Below, piece after piece: positions 7,966 to 15,304 of a DNA stretch of 42,449 nucleotides. Position numbers and translations under genes: made by a program. The notes under the pieces are model-generated. The model saw only the letters and a list, made by a program, of their open reading frames with translations. It ran no database searches and had not been told where the DNA came from. Source of the stretch: a virus. Position 1 is the first letter of the stretch. Each line of letters starts with the position of its first letter. The stretch is taken from positions 1 through 42,449 of IMG/VR virus record IMGVR_UViG_3300028837_003179, one strand, 5' to 3'.

Positions 7966-8556
7966 TTAATACTCTACTATAACTTCGACGAATTGGCCGC
8001 TGCCGAATCCGGAATCGCTGTCAAGAGTAGGAGCATCGCCAGTGCCGAAGCGGAAAGCCGGCTCAAGGGCCAGCGCGATGCGCAGTCCCTGACCGCCCTG
8101 TTTTGCTATTTTCATCTCAGCTATTACATATTCCTGGTTGACTGCTTCCAGTTCTTCCAGGGTAGCGAAAAACGCAATCATATTGTTGCAGCGGTGTTTA
8201 TATGTGTCATCCCACTTCACCGGCAGAATAGTTCCAGTCAGCTCTTTGAGTCTGATAATCATGTTCTCTGGCTCACCTGATGTCTGGAACAATTCGTAGC
8301 GTGTCTCCAGCAATGTCTGATAAGTGGGATCATCCCGGCCTTCTCGGCCAGTGACCAAATGCTTGCCGTAGACGTCGAGCTGCGCGGCTCCGGCGTCTCC
8401 GAACCTGGTCCTGCTCCACAGTCCGTAGAACAAATCTTCGGCTACTTGATGCTTGATGCCGAAAATTTGCACGAATTTGTCAAAATCCTCGCATTCCCGG
8501 ATATGGGCGGTCAGAGCATTGACTTGGCCCTCGCTACGATTGTCTTGATATTCCAT
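7966..8556 (-). CDS. DUF2612-type baseplate/tail protein
   Basis: This 196-residue protein belongs to the phage group annotated DUF2612, found between baseplate J and the fibre. Recognised features are LDVYGKHLVTGREGRDDPTY, the helix of TRYELFQTSGEPENMI, LKELTGTIL and a C-terminus of repeated glycine-rich strands (FRFGTG, GFGSGQFVEV). It corresponds in position to gpI-type proteins that link the baseplate to fibres. The immunity module 8563-9719 separates it from baseplate J, which would be its usual neighbour, so that module looks inserted. Confidence 0.7.
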   Translation of the reverse strand: MEYQDNRSEGQVNALTAHIRECEDFDKFVQIFGIKHQVAEDLFYGLWSRTRFGDAGAAQLDVYGKHLVTGREGRDDPTYQTLLETRYELFQTSGEPENMIIRLKELTGTILPVKWDDTYKHRCNNMIAFFATLEELEAVNQEYVIAEMKIAKQGGQGLRIALALEPAFRFGTGDAPTLDSDSGFGSGQFVEVIVEY

Positions 8557-8562
8557 GATTTT

Positions 8563-8799
8563 CTATATAAAAACCGCTGTTTCATTATTCAGGCAATGAC
8601 GACAAATAGGATCATCATCAGCATTCCATTCTTCGCATTTATCTATATGAAAAATGCCATCTTCAACATTCAATTCTCCACATTTATCTATATGAAAAGT
8701 ATTCCCGCACTGGGTACAGGTAGCCAGATCGTCCAGACTAATAGGACCATTGCAAACTATGCAATCACCGGCATATTCAAAATTTTCATCATCGCACAT
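8563..8799 (-). CDS. Small cysteine-rich zinc-binding protein
   Basis: This 78-residue protein has the pattern C-x2-C (CIVC), C-x2-C (CTQC), H-x3-C twice (HIDKC) and C-x2-C (CRHC), like a RING/PHD or double zinc-ribbon fold. The segment FHIDKC is duplicated in tandem with 15-residue spacing. In DNA this is an 18-base direct repeat starting at 8636 and 8681, which suggests a recent internal duplication. The protein is acidic and starts MCDDENFEYAGDC. It follows the antirepressor gene and overlaps it by 11 bases, so it is probably part of that immunity operon. Function unknown. Confidence 0.55.
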   Translation of the reverse strand: MCDDENFEYAGDCIVCNGPISLDDLATCTQCGNTFHIDKCGELNVEDGIFHIDKCEEWNADDDPICRHCLNNETAVFI

Positions 8800-9220
8800 T
8801 ATACTGCTCCCTCTCCTGAATTTTGTTCCAGAAACTTTGTAGTCTGAGAAAACAGCTATTTTTAAAATAGAGCACTTTGTCTCTCACCGGCAAACTGACT
8901 GTATTGGGATCAATATCAGAGAGCCATTGTTTGAATGTATCCAGTGGCATGAAAAAAACTTCATATTTATCATCGCCGTTGAATGGGATGGATACTCTTT
9001 TACAGTTTTGATCCTGCAATAATGCTATCGCGTAATATCCCCATTGCAGGCCCATTCCAGCTATTACGGAATGCATATCAACGCAGATTTCGTTATCTAT
9101 CAGCGTTGTAAAAAGTTTACCTTTTCCGAATTTCATCTGTCGTAATTTTATCTCTTGCTTCTTTTTTTTCATTTTAATACTATTGTCCTTGTTTGATGCT
9201 TGATTCGCGTTAAATGTCAT
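8789..9220 (-). CDS. Phage antirepressor, P22_AR_N domain only
   Basis: This 143-residue protein matches the N-terminal domain of P22/P1-type antirepressors. It shows the motifs DMHSVIAGMGLQWGYYAIAL, CKRVSIPF, then FMPLDTFKQWLSDIDPNTV and RDKVLYFKNSCFLRLQSFW. Typical antirepressors carry a second, C-terminal domain; this one ends right after the first. The start is uncertain: ATG 9220 lies directly behind a hairpin, while the ATG at about 9172 (MKKKKQEIK) has AAGGA upstream. It lies downstream of a C4-like RNA and a small gene, the same order as P1 immI (c4-icd-ant) and the N15 immA locus. It would lift repression and promote lytic growth. Confidence 0.75.
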   Translation of the reverse strand: MTFNANQASNKDNSIKMKKKKQEIKLRQMKFGKGKLFTTLIDNEICVDMHSVIAGMGLQWGYYAIALLQDQNCKRVSIPFNGDDKYEVFFMPLDTFKQWLSDIDPNTVSLPVRDKVLYFKNSCFLRLQSFWNKIQEREQYNVR

Positions 9221-9223
9221 TTG

Positions 9224-9258
9224 GCGTCAGGACTGTCCGGTCCTGACGCTTTTTTTTT
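9224..9258 (+). terminator. Strong hairpin plus T-run oriented rightward
   Basis: GCGTCAGGAC / GTCCTGACGC is a perfect 10-bp stem with a 6-base loop, followed by nine T. It is a classical terminator for the plus strand, yet no plus-strand gene was found upstream. On the minus strand the same hairpin directly precedes the antirepressor ATG at 9220. Confidence 0.75.
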
Positions 9259-9275
9259 GCTTTAAAACTTAAAGT

Positions 9276-9566
9276 TTATGTTATTTGATTATTGTTGTCC
9301 GTTTGGATTCCCGCCTTCGCGGGAATGACGGAGTGCTCACTCTGCCATTTTTCCACTCTGTCAGGAGTCAGCGCGTTGCTGACGTTTGCCAGAGCTTCCG
9401 CCGTAAAAGAGAGCCTTAGAGCATCATGTAATATCTCCGGTTTCTGTGTGTTTTTATAATCTGCTGTGCGCGACCTGGCTGCTTGCTGGTGACTTTCGGC
9501 TTGCCGGAGCAACTCGGATCGCATAGTTTCTAAACATTTCGAACATTTATCAATATTCTGGTCCAT
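9276..9566 (-). CDS. Small protein between C4 RNA and antirepressor (icd position)
   Basis: Starting at ATG 9566 this gives a 96-residue protein beginning MDQNIDKCSKCLETM, polar and helical. The start is supported by AGAGAGG five bases upstream, and the longer frame from 9719 only reads through the structured RNA. The last ~19 residues are encoded by a dRS3-like repeat, so the original protein was probably shorter at its C-terminus. The Shine-Dalgarno sits in a hairpin (CTCTTATAAGAG), so translation may be controlled. By position it replaces icd of P1 immI, a division-inhibitor gene, but I see no sequence reason to call it one. Confidence 0.5.
   Translation of the reverse strand: MDQNIDKCSKCLETMRSELLRQAESHQQAARSRTADYKNTQKPEILHDALRLSFTAEALANVSNALTPDRVEKWQSEHSVIPAKAGIQTDNNNQIT
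9299..9330. repeat. dRS3-like palindromic repeat inside a gene end
   Basis: Canonical copy with TCCGTTTGG on the left and TGACGG on the right. It overlaps and supplies the 3' end of the reading frame 9276-9566, a rare case of a coding copy. Confidence 0.85.
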
Positions 9567-9608
9567 ATCTGCCTCTCTTATAAGAGGCCGCGCCTGAATG
9601 TTGAGAGC

Positions 9609-9703
9609 AAAAAAAAACGCTCGGAACCATTCAGACGGCGTTGACACGCGCCATTCCCGCGACGGGTGATAGACCGTCTTGGTCACTAAACAATTCCGAG
9701 CGC
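9609..9703 (-). ncRNA. C4-like antisense RNA (anti-immunity control)
   Basis: On the minus strand, CGCTCGGAA (9702-9694) pairs with TTCCGAGCG (9626-9618) and is followed by nine T, closing a ~85-base domain that ends as a terminator. Inside are nested stems: GACGG/CCGTC around the loop TCTATCAC, and a GGCG/CGCC stem followed by GTCTGAATGG. The arrangement, and translation of the region into the familiar STPSEWFR string, match C4 antisense RNAs of P1/P7-type phages. In those, C4 blocks translation of the downstream gene and so silences ant. The loop GGTCTATC can pair, with a two-base bulge, to GATATGGACC spanning the start codon at 9566. A TTGACA box lies at 9755-9750, but no clear -10 follows. 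Confidence 0.65.
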
Positions 9704-9843
9704 TTTCTTTTTCTCTCAAACAATCCGGACATCACTCTACGAGCTCTGGTGTCAATCAAAACTCTCGGACTTGAAAAAGTTGACTCGGTAAATAATAGAG
9801 CTACCATATCCTTTTAACATCATAATTGCAACAAAAGAAGTTG

Positions 9844-9872
9844 ACTGGATCCCGGATCAAGTCCGGGATGAC
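9844..9872. repeat. Second-family palindromic repeat (CCGGATCAAGTCCGG type)
   Basis: TGGATCCCGGATCAAGTCCG followed by GGATGACAG. It differs from the dRS3-like repeats. A related copy is at 12104-12131. Confidence 0.75.
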
Positions 9873-9906
9873 AGGACGCCGCAAGCGGCGGGGCATAAAA
9901 TAAAAA

Positions 9907-11097
9907 TTATGGAGTGAAATTGACAATTGTTCTGGATGTGTCGAAATCAGATCGCTGGGTATCGCTGATTGGAATATTGTCTGATTCAGTTGGATCAGGA
10001 GCCAGACCGACATAAATCACTTCCGACAATATACCGGGGATATCGGCCAGATTGCCTTGCAAAAATGGTATTGTCACGTCTACGCCTCTACCGAGAGCGT
10101 CACCTCTCTCGACCGTATTGGCCTTGATCTGGTCCTCGCCATCGTAAGGGAACGTTTCATCAACTTCTATTTCATATGTAACATAAATAGCTACGAATGT
10201 TATTCGTGACCAGCGCATGGTGTGCGGAAAACCTTGGGAATCGATAATTTCATATTCAATATTTCCCACATACCGCGTCGCGCCGGGTTTATTATCCCAG
10301 AGCACTTGCGCGACGTCGGAATCAAGCCCGTCGTCTACTACAACTTCTAGTGTTCCAGGAGGCTGCCCGCGTTCATCTACATCGTCGGTATCATTCTCAA
10401 AAACGAAAACTTCAGTAATTCCCTGGATGTTGGAAACTTTACGATAGATCACATCCACCCGTCCGGATCCGCCGCTTGTTACCTGTTCTCTACGTCTGAC
10501 CCGCAGTGCGCTGTCCAATTCCTTTTCCGAGCCTATCACCGCGTCTGCCGGATTAGTGACGCCGGTCCAGCCGGTGACGGGAGTTTCGATAATATTAATT
10601 TGTCCGGCCAGGGCTTTGACTATCCCGCGCTTCAGGGCTTGAAACGGGGCCAGGGTCCCGCCGGCTTCGATTTCGGTTTCATCCAGGAGTTCGAACTTCG
10701 GATCTCCGGAGATGGAAACGAGTTTTCCGGCCGCAACCACGGTTCCTATTGTTCCGGACAGCAGCACGTCGACTTTCGTAAAAGTGCCTAGATTTACATT
10801 AACTCCCACTATTCTGCAATTTGCATATAGAGCCGCGCCTACGCTTTCGTCCGGATCACCGGCTTTATAGACTGACTGGGCTATTTCGAAATTAATTGCA
10901 AGCTGTTCGCTTTCCCCCTGAATCAACTGTCCGAATCTGCCGTCAGTGTCAATATCTTCAACAGCTATCTGATCGCCATAGATGACTTCTAATCTCGACA
11001 GAGTATAGCGTTCGCAAACTGGCTGAGGCATGACGGTGAAGCCTTCGTCATTCAGGCCGTACTCGACTCCTTCAAATAATATTGTTCCTATCGGCAT
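9907..11097 (-). CDS. Baseplate J-like protein
   Basis: This 396-residue protein has the baseplate J (gpJ/gp6-like wedge) pattern. It starts MPIGTILFEGVEYGLNDEGF, followed by a beta-rich N-terminal part. The conserved core is GTLAPFQALKRGIVKALAG, TGVTNPADAVIGSEKELDSA and LRVRRREQVTSGGSGRVD. The C-terminal half holds GITEVFVFENDTD and the LEVVVDDG motif. It builds the wedge ring around the hub. Its start abuts the stop of the gp25-like gene (11097), the usual gpW-gpJ order, so the two are translated together. Length is typical for the family. Confidence 0.85.
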   Translation of the reverse strand: MPIGTILFEGVEYGLNDEGFTVMPQPVCERYTLSRLEVIYGDQIAVEDIDTDGRFGQLIQGESEQLAINFEIAQSVYKAGDPDESVGAALYANCRIVGVNVNLGTFTKVDVLLSGTIGTVVAAGKLVSISGDPKFELLDETEIEAGGTLAPFQALKRGIVKALAGQINIIETPVTGWTGVTNPADAVIGSEKELDSALRVRRREQVTSGGSGRVDVIYRKVSNIQGITEVFVFENDTDDVDERGQPPGTLEVVVDDGLDSDVAQVLWDNKPGATRYVGNIEYEIIDSQGFPHTMRWSRITFVAIYVTYEIEVDETFPYDGEDQIKANTVERGDALGRGVDVTIPFLQGNLADIPGILSEVIYVGLAPDPTESDNIPISDTQRSDFDTSRTIVNFTP

Positions 11098-11462
11098 TAG
11101 ACTTCTCCGTTGATGATAGTGTCGTCCTGATATATAGCGCTGAAAATGATTTTATACTGACGTTCGCCGTCGGGCTCTATTATTAGTTTAGTAACTGCTT
11201 TGACTCCGCGGACTTTAAGAAGGGCATTCCGGTAATATCCGAGAATCAGCGTCGGATCGTTAGTTTTGCGGAAAATCTGGTCGAAGAGGGGGAGCCCTTT
11301 TTTCAGATCGAATTTATATTCTCCCAGGACGGTTTTCAGAGCTGTTTCAATTCGCTGAGCGCATTCGTCTATGCCAGAGATGGTTTCGAAATCACCGTTT
11401 ACGAAACTCATCTCTTGTTTGTCTGTGAGAGGATTGCGGGTGATTTTATAGTCTATGGTCAT
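11097..11462 (-). CDS. gp25/gpW-like baseplate wedge protein
   Basis: This 121-residue protein is of the gpW/gp25 lysozyme-fold baseplate family. It contains the helix IDECAQRIETALKTVLGEYK and the conserved turn FDLKKGLPLFDQIF. YYRNALLKVRGVKAVTKL then leads into a final beta-sheet. Despite the fold name it is structural, with no catalytic residues. It is placed directly upstream of baseplate J with adjacent stop and start, as in P2, Mu and T4-like baseplates. Confidence 0.8.
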   Translation of the reverse strand: MTIDYKITRNPLTDKQEMSFVNGDFETISGIDECAQRIETALKTVLGEYKFDLKKGLPLFDQIFRKTNDPTLILGYYRNALLKVRGVKAVTKLIIEPDGERQYKIIFSAIYQDDTIINGEV

Positions 11463-11464
11463 GG

Positions 11465-11896
11465 TTATTTTTTGTCTAAATTATAGGGATCTCCGAATCC
11501 AGTGACACGGTCATCTGAATCGTCTATGTGATAACAAAAAATGACGCCTGCGGATAAATTCACGACAGGATAAGAGCGTTCTCCTGGAAAGCTGGAAGAG
11601 CACCATAGTTTTTCATCTCTTTGATAAACTATATATTTGCTATTAAAGATGAAAAACGTAGATTTATTAGATGCTAATTCTTTGTAAATATGTTTGACGT
11701 CTTCAGGATGTTCATGTTTGAGTGCTTTCAATTCCTTTAGGTGTACTAAGGAAAATAAGAGAAAACTATGATTAGTTTCGTCATGCATTCTCTGTTTTTT
11801 TAGAGAACTGATGTCCGCTTCGAGTTTAGTGAGTCTTTGAGAACATGCAGATAGGCAGAACAGGCAGAGTAACAATATTTTAAGTTTGTTAGGCAT
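11465..11896 (-). CDS. Small lipoprotein inserted among baseplate genes
   Basis: This 143-residue protein has a lipoprotein signal peptide ending LCLFCLSAC, with the lipidated cysteine at residue 18 and Ser next to it. The +2 serine favours outer-membrane sorting. A helical part (TKLEADISSLKKQ, about residues 23-35) is followed by a beta-rich domain with two further cysteines. Baseplate components are not lipoproteins, so this looks like cargo between the spike and wedge genes, perhaps for superinfection exclusion or envelope stress. It is expressed with the late genes unless it has its own promoter. Family not recognised. Confidence 0.6.
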   Translation of the reverse strand: MPNKLKILLLCLFCLSACSQRLTKLEADISSLKKQRMHDETNHSFLLFSLVHLKELKALKHEHPEDVKHIYKELASNKSTFFIFNSKYIVYQRDEKLWCSSSFPGERSYPVVNLSAGVIFCYHIDDSDDRVTGFGDPYNLDKK

Positions 11897-11931
11897 TGTT
11901 ATGTTTTTTTAATAGTCGACATCCGTTTGGA

Positions 11932-11955
11932 TTCCCGCCTGCGCGGGAATGACGG
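11932..11955. repeat. dRS3-like palindromic repeat
   Basis: Canonical GGATTCCCGCCTGCGCGGGA followed by ATGACGG. The following ~140 bases (to 12103) contain degenerate ATGACG fragments and no gene. Confidence 0.85.
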
Positions 11956-12103
11956 GAAAACACGGAAATGACGGTGGTTATGGCGCATTCATGGGAATGA
12001 CGATGGTTTGTGGTTTTCTCGGCAGTCTCGGATACAAACACGGTGCTCGCGTAAAATGCCCGACATGCGGAGAAATGGCGGAAGTCTGGTAGTATAAAAC
12101 TGC

Positions 12104-12131
12104 CTGGATGCCGGATCAAGTTCGGCATGAC
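12104..12131. repeat. Second-family palindromic repeat, diverged copy
   Basis: TGGATGCCGGATCAAGTTCG followed by GCATGAC. It is related to 9844-9872, with compensating changes in both arms (GCCGGA / TTCGGC) that keep a stem. Confidence 0.7.
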
Positions 12132-12144
12132 AAGGAGATATTTT

Positions 12145-12819
12145 TTATGTTTCTTTGATATCTCCCAGACTTTGCAGTCCTGCGCTAGCTTGAGTTAATT
12201 GTTCCAGAATTGGTTCTAGCAAGGCGGCGTTCGTCGGAGGTCCGCTCGGACTTCCCGGTGAATGAGTGAATGTGATCTCTGTTTTTATATAATTTGCCAG
12301 ATCTGTGAGAGCATTGGCAACCTGATTCACCAAATTCAAAACTTCCTCTTCTCCTCCTCCCAGACGCCCCAAAAACAATTTCGCGTCATCTTGAAGATAA
12401 ATACCGGGTAACGTCGGGTCATCAATTCTGTGTTGATTTTTAGCGGATTGCGGGGCTAAGACAGCATAAGCATTGTTCAGTCCGTGTTTTGTGGTGTCCT
12501 CCGGTTCGATAATTGATGTCCCATCGCTGTCCTGGTATTCGCTGAGAGAAAAATCTGCAAAAATAACGTCGACTGGTGCTCCGACTGCCGGAGGAGCGTA
12601 AAAGAGCACAGCCGGAGCGTTATATTGTCGAATGGGAATATTGTTCAATATGGGCGGATCAACGAACTGTCTATTGAGCTCAGGCTTGATATTGAGCTGA
12701 ATAGTGGCTTGTCTTGTAACGTCGTTATATTTTGTGATATACCCAGGCAGCGACACTTTTATTTCCCGCAGGAGTTTCTCCCGCCATGTCTGCATAATGT
12801 CCGCTATATCCAGTGTCAT
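12145..12819 (-). CDS. Baseplate spike / Gp138 N-terminal-domain protein
   Basis: This 224-residue protein contains the Gp138 N-terminal OB-type domain of phage baseplate spikes. The motifs are VSLPGYITKYNDVTRQATI, IRQYNAPAVLFYAPPAVGAP and VDVIFADFSLSEYQ, in the first ~110 residues. A short stalk (DDAKLFLGRLGGGEEEVLNL) and a helical end follow. It corresponds to gpV/gp5-type central spike proteins that sit under the hub. The start overlaps the stop of the hub gene at 12819. There is no lysozyme domain. Confidence 0.75.
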   Translation of the reverse strand: MTLDIADIMQTWREKLLREIKVSLPGYITKYNDVTRQATIQLNIKPELNRQFVDPPILNNIPIRQYNAPAVLFYAPPAVGAPVDVIFADFSLSEYQDSDGTSIIEPEDTTKHGLNNAYAVLAPQSAKNQHRIDDPTLPGIYLQDDAKLFLGRLGGGEEEVLNLVNQVANALTDLANYIKTEITFTHSPGSPSGPPTNAALLEPILEQLTQASAGLQSLGDIKET

Positions 12820-13736
12820 CAGGCTGCTTCCGTGAATCGGGGCGGGTAGAATATGCCCTCAATAGTTGTGTAATTGGCGTCTGACCAGCTATCACCCGTG
12901 TGAGTGACTGTCTGGCTAGTGAAATTACGTCCGTAATCAGTGGTGTTGAACGATTCGACTTCCAGCAGAGTCCCTGGTCTAATTCTCGGTTGCAGCAGGG
13001 CTTTCAGGTTGACGCCGTAATTAGTAATTTCAGCGTTCAGCAGTCCAGAGCTTTCATTGAGCAGTATGACTGGATCGTCGTTCGGATAGCCCAGCTCGCT
13101 GACCTGGATAATTCCGGAATCAGTGCCGGTAATAGCAAGACTGAATTCCTTTGAAATATCCGTAAAAATCCCCTTCAGGTTGTCCATGAAAGACTTTCCG
13201 TTTGCGAACTTTTTACGGATTTTATTTATGAGGGCTTTGGCAATGCTGACTTTCCGTCCGGACGCTGTTGCAAGTGATTTGATCGCATCTATGGGATCTG
13301 TTCCCGGGGAGAAAGAATCACTCTGCAAAATGTTCAGGTAATAATGATAGTCCACTCCGGTACGTAGTTTTGTGATAATATCAGGTCCTTGCTTGCGCGG
13401 GACTCCTTCCTGCACTTCCCCAGAGTAAATCAGACTGACAACGCCTTCGCTTCTGTATCCCGTGTAAATTTCAACTTTTGGACCTGGGGTTTTAACCGGA
13501 TTGAATGGTTTGGCCAGAACTTTGATCAGGTCCGGACCGGCATTGTAGATTTCTATCAAACCAGGGTCCGGATCGGCGCGGAGCACTTTTTTGACTTCGT
13601 ACGTTATTCTCAAATTATTTGGCGGAGGTTCTCCCAAGGTCTGCTTTGGAATCAGCTCGAAAACTCTTCCGTCCAGGGCAGTGATTCTGAGATATAAGAT
13701 TCTGTCGAAAAAATTATAGCTGCCGCTGATAGTCAT
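12819..13736 (-). CDS. Baseplate hub protein (gpD/gp27-like)
   Basis: This 305-residue beta-rich protein is likely the central hub. It starts MTISGSYNFFDRILYLRI, with early motifs LRITYEVKKVL, EIYNAGPDLI and VEIYTGYRSEGVV, the usual fold of phage protein D and XkdQ-like hubs. The middle contains DPIDAIKSLATASGRKVS, and near the end TLLEVESFNTTDYGRNF. It lies between the plug-like protein and the spike with overlapping starts and stops, the conserved hub-spike order. Length is normal for the smaller hub class. Confidence 0.72.
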   Translation of the reverse strand: MTISGSYNFFDRILYLRITALDGRVFELIPKQTLGEPPPNNLRITYEVKKVLRADPDPGLIEIYNAGPDLIKVLAKPFNPVKTPGPKVEIYTGYRSEGVVSLIYSGEVQEGVPRKQGPDIITKLRTGVDYHYYLNILQSDSFSPGTDPIDAIKSLATASGRKVSIAKALINKIRKKFANGKSFMDNLKGIFTDISKEFSLAITGTDSGIIQVSELGYPNDDPVILLNESSGLLNAEITNYGVNLKALLQPRIRPGTLLEVESFNTTDYGRNFTSQTVTHTGDSWSDANYTTIEGIFYPPRFTEAA

Positions 13737-14065
13737 GCCGACGCCTCGTAGACGAGTATTATTGTATCTCCGAGAGTGTTTATGTCGGGATCATATCCGA
13801 GACTGGTTTGCAGCTCTTTATCGTAAAGATATAGAGATCCGGAGAGTTTTTCGGCGGAAATGGCGGAGTCAAGGAGGTTATAGCCGGCGACGATTTTTGT
13901 TTCTCTCAAAATAACAACACCGGCTATTATTATACTCAGAAACCAAGCCAAATCCCTGCCGTTATGATGAAAATTGAATGTGTATTCGTCGTTCTCGAGC
14001 AGGACATCTTCGGAAAAGGGGCCGCCGCCTTGGACGGTTGGGATTTCTAGGACTTCAACAGGCAT
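13733..14065 (-). CDS. Baseplate plug-like protein (Pam3 gp18 type)
   Basis: This 110-residue beta-rich protein starts MPVEVLEIPTVQG. YTFNFHHNGRDLAWFLSII, then VILRETKIVAGYNLLD, and a final SGSLYLYDK strand match the short plug protein common in small contractile phages. That protein lies between the Dit-like and hub proteins. Stop and hub start overlap by four bases. Assignment is from size, pattern and place. Confidence 0.6.
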   Translation of the reverse strand: MPVEVLEIPTVQGGGPFSEDVLLENDEYTFNFHHNGRDLAWFLSIIIAGVVILRETKIVAGYNLLDSAISAEKLSGSLYLYDKELQTSLGYDPDINTLGDTIILVYEASA

Positions 14066-14402
14066 AGTTTGTTGTGGTTAGGCGGTTATTTTTTCAAGGT
14101 CAGTTTGGATTCCCGCTTTCGCGGGAATGACGGTGCTTTTTGGCAAAAGTAAAATGGCGATCGTCTTTTTTTATGATTCTCGCTCTCGCTAGAATGACAA
14201 GGCTTTTGGCAAAGGTGGAAATGGCGATCGCTTTTTTTTAAGTCCGTTTGGATTCCCGCCTTCGCGGGAATGACAGAAAAGAAAAATTGATTTGAATCAA
14301 TTAACTACTAATTGGTTAATAATTAATTATTGACTAATTGGTTTTATGTTGAGAGACTGTATTTAACGAGTCACGAAACGTAAACAATGAACGGAGAAGA
14401 AA
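14066..14402. promoter_or_regulatory. Intergenic region with tandemly duplicated repeats and a rightward promoter/operator
   Basis: This region has two parts. From 14101 to 14274 there are dRS3-like copies at 14101-14132 and 14242-14274 and a degenerate one at 14174-14198. Between them a ~70-base unit containing TTTTGGCAAA and ATGGCGATCG plus a T-run occurs twice. From 14286 come the palindrome ATTGATT-TG-AATCAAT (14286-14301), two ACTAATTGG repeats flanking the palindrome AATAATTAATTATT, and a possible promoter TTGGTT (14338) - 16 bases - TATTTA (14360). The strand changes here, so this drives the plus-strand cassette. The ATTGATT/AATCAAT pair also occurs upstream of the protelomerase. Confidence 0.6.
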
Positions 14403-14720
14403 ATGATTGAGTGGATAGAAGATCGAATCGAGCTTTTGGAAGAAAAAATTCAAGTCCTGCATGATGAATACGACTTCCATGCTATGCCCGTCGAGATAGA
14501 GAAAAAAGTCGACGCGCTGACGGATGAAATAATAATCCTGGGAAAATGCGACAGGTTAAGGTTTCATTTTTACGGCCAACAAACAAAAAACGCTCCATAT
14601 CTATACAATTATAAAATCGCCGGCAGCGGATCGACCACAATTTCAGTTCCGTGCATGACGACTGATTTAACTCCTAAACTGCGGAGCCTGTCAGCTAAAG
14701 GTCATTTTTTTAAAATATAA
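14403..14720 (+). CDS. Hypothetical protein, first gene of the plus-strand cassette
   Basis: This 105-residue protein has a helical, charged N-terminal half (IEDRIELLEEKIQVLHDEYD, coiled-coil-like) and a beta-rich C-terminal half (TISVPCMTTDLTPKLRSL). A good Shine-Dalgarno, CGGAGAAG, precedes the ATG. No family was recognised. It reads against the surrounding tail operon and has its own promoter region, which marks it as a lysogenic cargo gene. Confidence 0.6.
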   Translation: MIEWIEDRIELLEEKIQVLHDEYDFHAMPVEIEKKVDALTDEIIILGKCDRLRFHFYGQQTKNAPYLYNYKIAGSGSTTISVPCMTTDLTPKLRSLSAKGHFFKI

Positions 14721-14755
14721 CACTCAACACCGGGCGACCGGCAAAGGAGAAACAA

Positions 14756-15304
14756 ATGAAAATCGCGATGAAAAGAACAATCGAAAACGATTACGTCAGA
14801 GTCGTACTTAGCAAATACGAATATGAAGACGATGAAAAAGGATGGGATGCTGACCTTTTTCACGACTCCGACACCGACATATGCAATGAAATAGATATTA
14901 TTCCGCTGCATCCGGACGAGACTTGTCAAAATTTAAAAATCAAAATCAGCGAGTACTCGCCGAAAGGTCTTGAAAAATTTAGAGAGAAATTATTTTTTAC
15001 CAGTACGGGATTTGGAGGCGCGATGGACGCCGTGCAAGTTTGGAATTTAGCATTTAAATGCGGTCTGGTTGATCATAAATTGAAATATAAATTGTATGGA
15101 GCGAAATTCAAGCAAACTGGAAAATTCGAAACCGAGCACGGCATTTTGGGACGCTTTAGTGATAACCGCCTGACACTGTACAATTATCACCAGCGCAAAA
15201 ATATAAAAAGAGCCTACGGCGATAGCTGTGAAATAGTTTATGTTTGCGATTCATCAGACAGATACGATCATCCGCGAATGTTTTTAAAAAAACGCAATAA
15301 ATGA
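14756..15304 (+). CDS. Hypothetical protein, second gene of the cassette
   Basis: This 182-residue soluble protein begins MKIAMKRTIENDYVRVVLSK and is rich in Asp, Glu and Lys. Visible features are an acidic early part (YEYEDDEKGWDADLFHDSDT), a central FTSTGFGGAMDAVQVWNLAF that looks like a helical core, and a basic tyrosine-rich C-terminal part (LTLYNYHQRKNIKRAYGDSC). AAAGGAG lies just upstream of the ATG. The stop overlaps the next start by four bases. No family was recognised. An anti-phage or toxin role is only a guess from its position as isolated cargo. Confidence 0.6.
   Translation: MKIAMKRTIENDYVRVVLSKYEYEDDEKGWDADLFHDSDTDICNEIDIIPLHPDETCQNLKIKISEYSPKGLEKFREKLFFTSTGFGGAMDAVQVWNLAFKCGLVDHKLKYKLYGAKFKQTGKFETEHGILGRFSDNRLTLYNYHQRKNIKRAYGDSCEIVYVCDSSDRYDHPRMFLKKRNK

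Noticed and set aside
8359-8847. 162-codon plus-strand open frame
   Set aside because: It lies antisense to the DUF2612 and zinc-finger genes and has no ribosome site or family signal.
9609-9703. Possible tRNA
   Set aside because: Stem lengths and the T-arm/acceptor order do not fit a cloverleaf, while the T9 tail and neighbouring antirepressor fit a C4-type RNA.
11097-11462. gp25-like protein as the missing lysozyme
   Set aside because: The family shares only the fold name; it is a structural wedge component next to baseplate J and has no catalytic pattern.
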